From positions 1 through 64,000 of the forward strand of contig CAJWAD010000005.1 in NCBI GenBank assembly GCA_913020245.1: a stretch of 64,000 nucleotides of DNA, given 5' to 3'. Under the pieces are notes generated by a model. It saw only the letters and a list, made by a program, of their open reading frames with translations, did no database searches and was not told the DNA's origin. The DNA is from an uncultured Oleiphilus sp. (lineage in GTDB: Bacteria > Pseudomonadota > Gammaproteobacteria > Pseudomonadales > Oleiphilaceae). Shown piece after piece: positions 61,592-64,000 of this stretch (the stretch's first letter is position 1; each line of letters begins with the position of its first letter). The translations under genes and the position numbers were made by a program.

Positions 61592-62164
61592 TTAATCCGC
61601 AGGTTTAAGATGTTTTTTAATAACCTCAAATAAGTCCGGGCGGTGCTTAGCAACCTCTTCGTGACTCAAGCCTTCCAGCGAATGCGGGTATTTTAGCCAT
61701 GCGCTTGTTTCATGTAGATAATAATCTGGTACCAAGTCAGTTTCATTCCGAGCCGGTTTGTAATAGGGGACAGCAATGCGAATATCTTGAGGAGTGTTCA
61801 GGCGTGCTTTGGTCTGTAGCGTCTTTAGCAACGCCTCAATCGTCCGGCCGGTATCGAAAACATCGTCAACGATTAGCAGTCGATCAGTATGTTTGATGTT
61901 TTTAACGACATAACTCAATCCATGAATGCGGATTTCATTAGAACGACCATCGATACCTGAGTATGATGAAGTGCGAATGGCAATGTGATCACTACTAATT
62001 CCGTGGTATTCCAGTGATTCTTGAACCGCAATGCCGATCGGTGTGCCCCCGCGCCAAAGCGCTATAATGACACTAGGACGGAAGCCGTCGTCTAATATCT
62101 TGGCGCCAAGTGCAAACGAATCTTCGAGAAGCTGTTGCGCTGAGATAAACGTCTTTTGAGACAT
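61592..62164 (-). CDS. Phosphoribosyltransferase family protein, paralog 1
   Basis: LLIVDDVFDTGRTIEAL PRPP motif; WRGG; start MSQKTFISAQ at 62164. Confidence 0.88.
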   Translation of the reverse strand: MSQKTFISAQQLLEDSFALGAKILDDGFRPSVIIALWRGGTPIGIAVQESLEYHGISSDHIAIRTSSYSGIDGRSNEIRIHGLSYVVKNIKHTDRLLIVDDVFDTGRTIEALLKTLQTKARLNTPQDIRIAVPYYKPARNETDLVPDYYLHETSAWLKYPHSLEGLSHEEVAKHRPDLFEVIKKHLKPAD

Positions 62165-62260
62165 AATTTGGTAATATTCATGTGAATGTAAGCACATATA
62201 GTTACGTTCATGTGGTATTTTTGCAAGCGCAACGCTCGCGTGTTTCGGGACCTTCTTACT

Positions 62261-62881
62261 ATGCCAGACCTGCTCAACAACGATAAATTGTTACCGCCTC
62301 AGTTGAAAAAATGCTTTGTTGATGAAAAAACGCTCATCAATGACGCGTACAGGCTTGCCTTAAAAGTCTATGAGAGCGGGTTTCGTCCAGATTTCATTGT
62401 GGGTATTTGGCGAGGGGGCGCGACGGTGGGTATTTATGTTCAGGAATGTCTGCAATATTTAGGTGTGAAAAGTGATCACATTGCCATTCGCACCTCTTAT
62501 CGGGGGATGACCGATTATTTGCAGAACTTAGAGCAAGAAAAAGAAATTCGTGTACATGGTACGCAGTACTTACTCGAAAATTTGAATCGAACTGACAAAT
62601 TATTGATTGTTGATGATGTGTTTAGCACAGGCAGGAATATTGAAGCCGTATTGGCGCGTTTACAGCGCAAAGCAAAGCGCAATATGCCAATGGATACGCG
62701 CCTTGCTATGCCGTTTTATAAGCCAGCACAATCAAAAACGAATCGCGTACCCGACTATTATCTCCATGAAACGAATGATTGGTTGGTCTTACCTTACGAA
62801 TTAACAGGTTTGAGTGAAGCTGAAATTCGCGAGCACAAGCCTTGGATTTTGCCGTTTCTACGGTCAGAAATGATGGCCTAG
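62261..62881 (+). CDS. Phosphoribosyltransferase family protein, paralog 2
   Basis: LLIVDDVFSTGRNIEAV PRPP motif; WRGG; start MPDLLNN at 62261, alternative 62210. Confidence 0.88.
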   Translation: MPDLLNNDKLLPPQLKKCFVDEKTLINDAYRLALKVYESGFRPDFIVGIWRGGATVGIYVQECLQYLGVKSDHIAIRTSYRGMTDYLQNLEQEKEIRVHGTQYLLENLNRTDKLLIVDDVFSTGRNIEAVLARLQRKAKRNMPMDTRLAMPFYKPAQSKTNRVPDYYLHETNDWLVLPYELTGLSEAEIREHKPWILPFLRSEMMA

Positions 62882-64000
62882 CTAGCCTTCGGTTGAGGCG
62901 TTACCTATTCGAAGTAAATTTTCCGCAAAATTTTGTCGTACAGGATTAGCCGTGCCTTCGTTTTGTTCCGTCAGCCAGTTAAGAACATCGTAATAGCGTC
63001 GTATATTTTGCACATAGGAAACGGGTTCTTTGCCGCGCGCATAACCATGCTTGGTTTTCGCGTAGTATTGTTTCTTTTCAAGCCAAGGCAGGCATTCTTT
63101 TACATCGGCCCACTTGTCTGGGTTTTTGTCAGCTTTTTCACATAGAATTCTGGCATCTTCCATATGGCCGAAGCCCACATTATAAGCCGCGAGTGCCAAC
63201 CACGTTCTGTCGGGTTCAGGAATGCGGTCAGGAATACGTTTTTTAGTTTTAGCAAAGTATTTAACGCCGCCTTTGATACTTTCAATTGGGTGTAAACGAT
63301 TACTTATGCCCATTTCTTTAGCCGTTGGCTGCGTGAGCATCATCAGTCCGCGAACGCCGGTCGGCGACACTGCTCGCGCACGCCAATGCGATTCTTGATA
63401 GCCCAATGCGGCCATTAGTCTCCAATCTACCCCATATTGCTCGCTAAACTTTTTGAAGCTTTCGGTATATTGGGGAAGACGGCCATTTGCGTGCTTGATA
63501 AACGTGCGTGCGCCGACGTAATTAAGTTGCTTGAGGTGGCCAAAGTAGCGCTCTTTTAAGTACATCAGCGTGCCATCTTCTGCAATTCGATTAAAAAAAT
63601 TGTTGGCTCGACTAATTAAACTCAGATCTGTATTTCGGGGAAAGTACCAAGAAATATTCTGCGGCGCTCCTAATGCAAAGGCCTCCTTTACAATGGGGTA
63701 GAAGGATTGATGTATATCTAATTCAGCACTTGTGACAATCGCAAAATCGATGCTTTTATCTTGAACCATTTTCATTAAATCAATAGTTTCAATGTTCAGT
63801 TTCTGCCAGGTTAGTTCCGGATGATTTTCTGCAAGTGTTGCAAGTTCCTCGCTGTGGTAACTGTCACTCACAACGGCGATACGTTTGCCCATCAAATCTT
63901 CAATTTTACGGGGGCGAGGGCTGCCATAGCGATAGACGACTAAGGGGGCTGTAGACATGTACGGGACCGAATATTGGTAGCGTTCAGAGCGCCCTTCGCT
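62882..64000 (-). CDS. mltF: Membrane-bound lytic murein transglycosylase F-like, partial (N-terminus beyond window)
   Basis: SBP-like N-part plus transglycosylase domain (ALGYQESHWRARAVSPTGVRGLMMLT); frame stays open past ATG 63958 to the window end (SEGRSERYQYSVPYMSTAPL). Confidence 0.92.
   Translation of the reverse strand, partial: SEGRSERYQYSVPYMSTAPLVVYRYGSPRPRKIEDLMGKRIAVVSDSYHSEELATLAENHPELTWQKLNIETIDLMKMVQDKSIDFAIVTSAELDIHQSFYPIVKEAFALGAPQNISWYFPRNTDLSLISRANNFFNRIAEDGTLMYLKERYFGHLKQLNYVGARTFIKHANGRLPQYTESFKKFSEQYGVDWRLMAALGYQESHWRARAVSPTGVRGLMMLTQPTAKEMGISNRLHPIESIKGGVKYFAKTKKRIPDRIPEPDRTWLALAAYNVGFGHMEDARILCEKADKNPDKWADVKECLPWLEKKQYYAKTKHGYARGKEPVSYVQNIRRYYDVLNWLTEQNEGTANPVRQNFAENLLRIGNASTEG

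Noticed and set aside
1-64000. CRISPR arrays, defense islands, transposons, prophage, tRNA or rRNA genes
   Set aside because: No repeat-spacer pattern, transposase/integrase, phage or structured RNA gene signature recognised anywhere in the window.

Overview
This 64 kb window looks like a chromosomal segment of a marine-type gammaproteobacterium. I saw no rRNA, tRNA, CRISPR, IS, integrase or phage signal. Most of it is conserved core gene content: a gyrA-pheA-hisC-tyrA/aroA-cmk-rpsA-ihfB-lapA-lapB-pyrF block (serC is missing from its usual place between gyrA and pheA), a complete cbb3 oxidase cluster (ccoNOQP-G-H-I-S plus a TauE/SafE-like membrane protein), dsbD, epmC, rhlB, pdxB, a PilZ/NAD-kinase-like pair, sdaA, MATE, prc, DUF349, recX, a divergent pair of paralogous phosphoribosyltransferases, and an mltF-like gene cut by the right edge. 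The most unusual region is about 41.6-46.1 kb. There an AraC-type regulator is divergent from two tandem, roughly 90% identical SGNH/GDSL-hydrolase-like lipoproteins, followed by a membrane-anchored protein whose C-terminal half resembles a lipase-specific foldase (Lif). Lif foldases are classically paired with alpha/beta-hydrolase lipases, so an SGNH-Lif pairing would be new if confirmed. The tandem paralogs differ at most synonymous sites but barely in protein, and the locus carries a 12-bp perfect palindrome and recurring GTTCG/CGAAC elements upstream of each gene. All family assignments come from reading motifs by eye; no database search was run.
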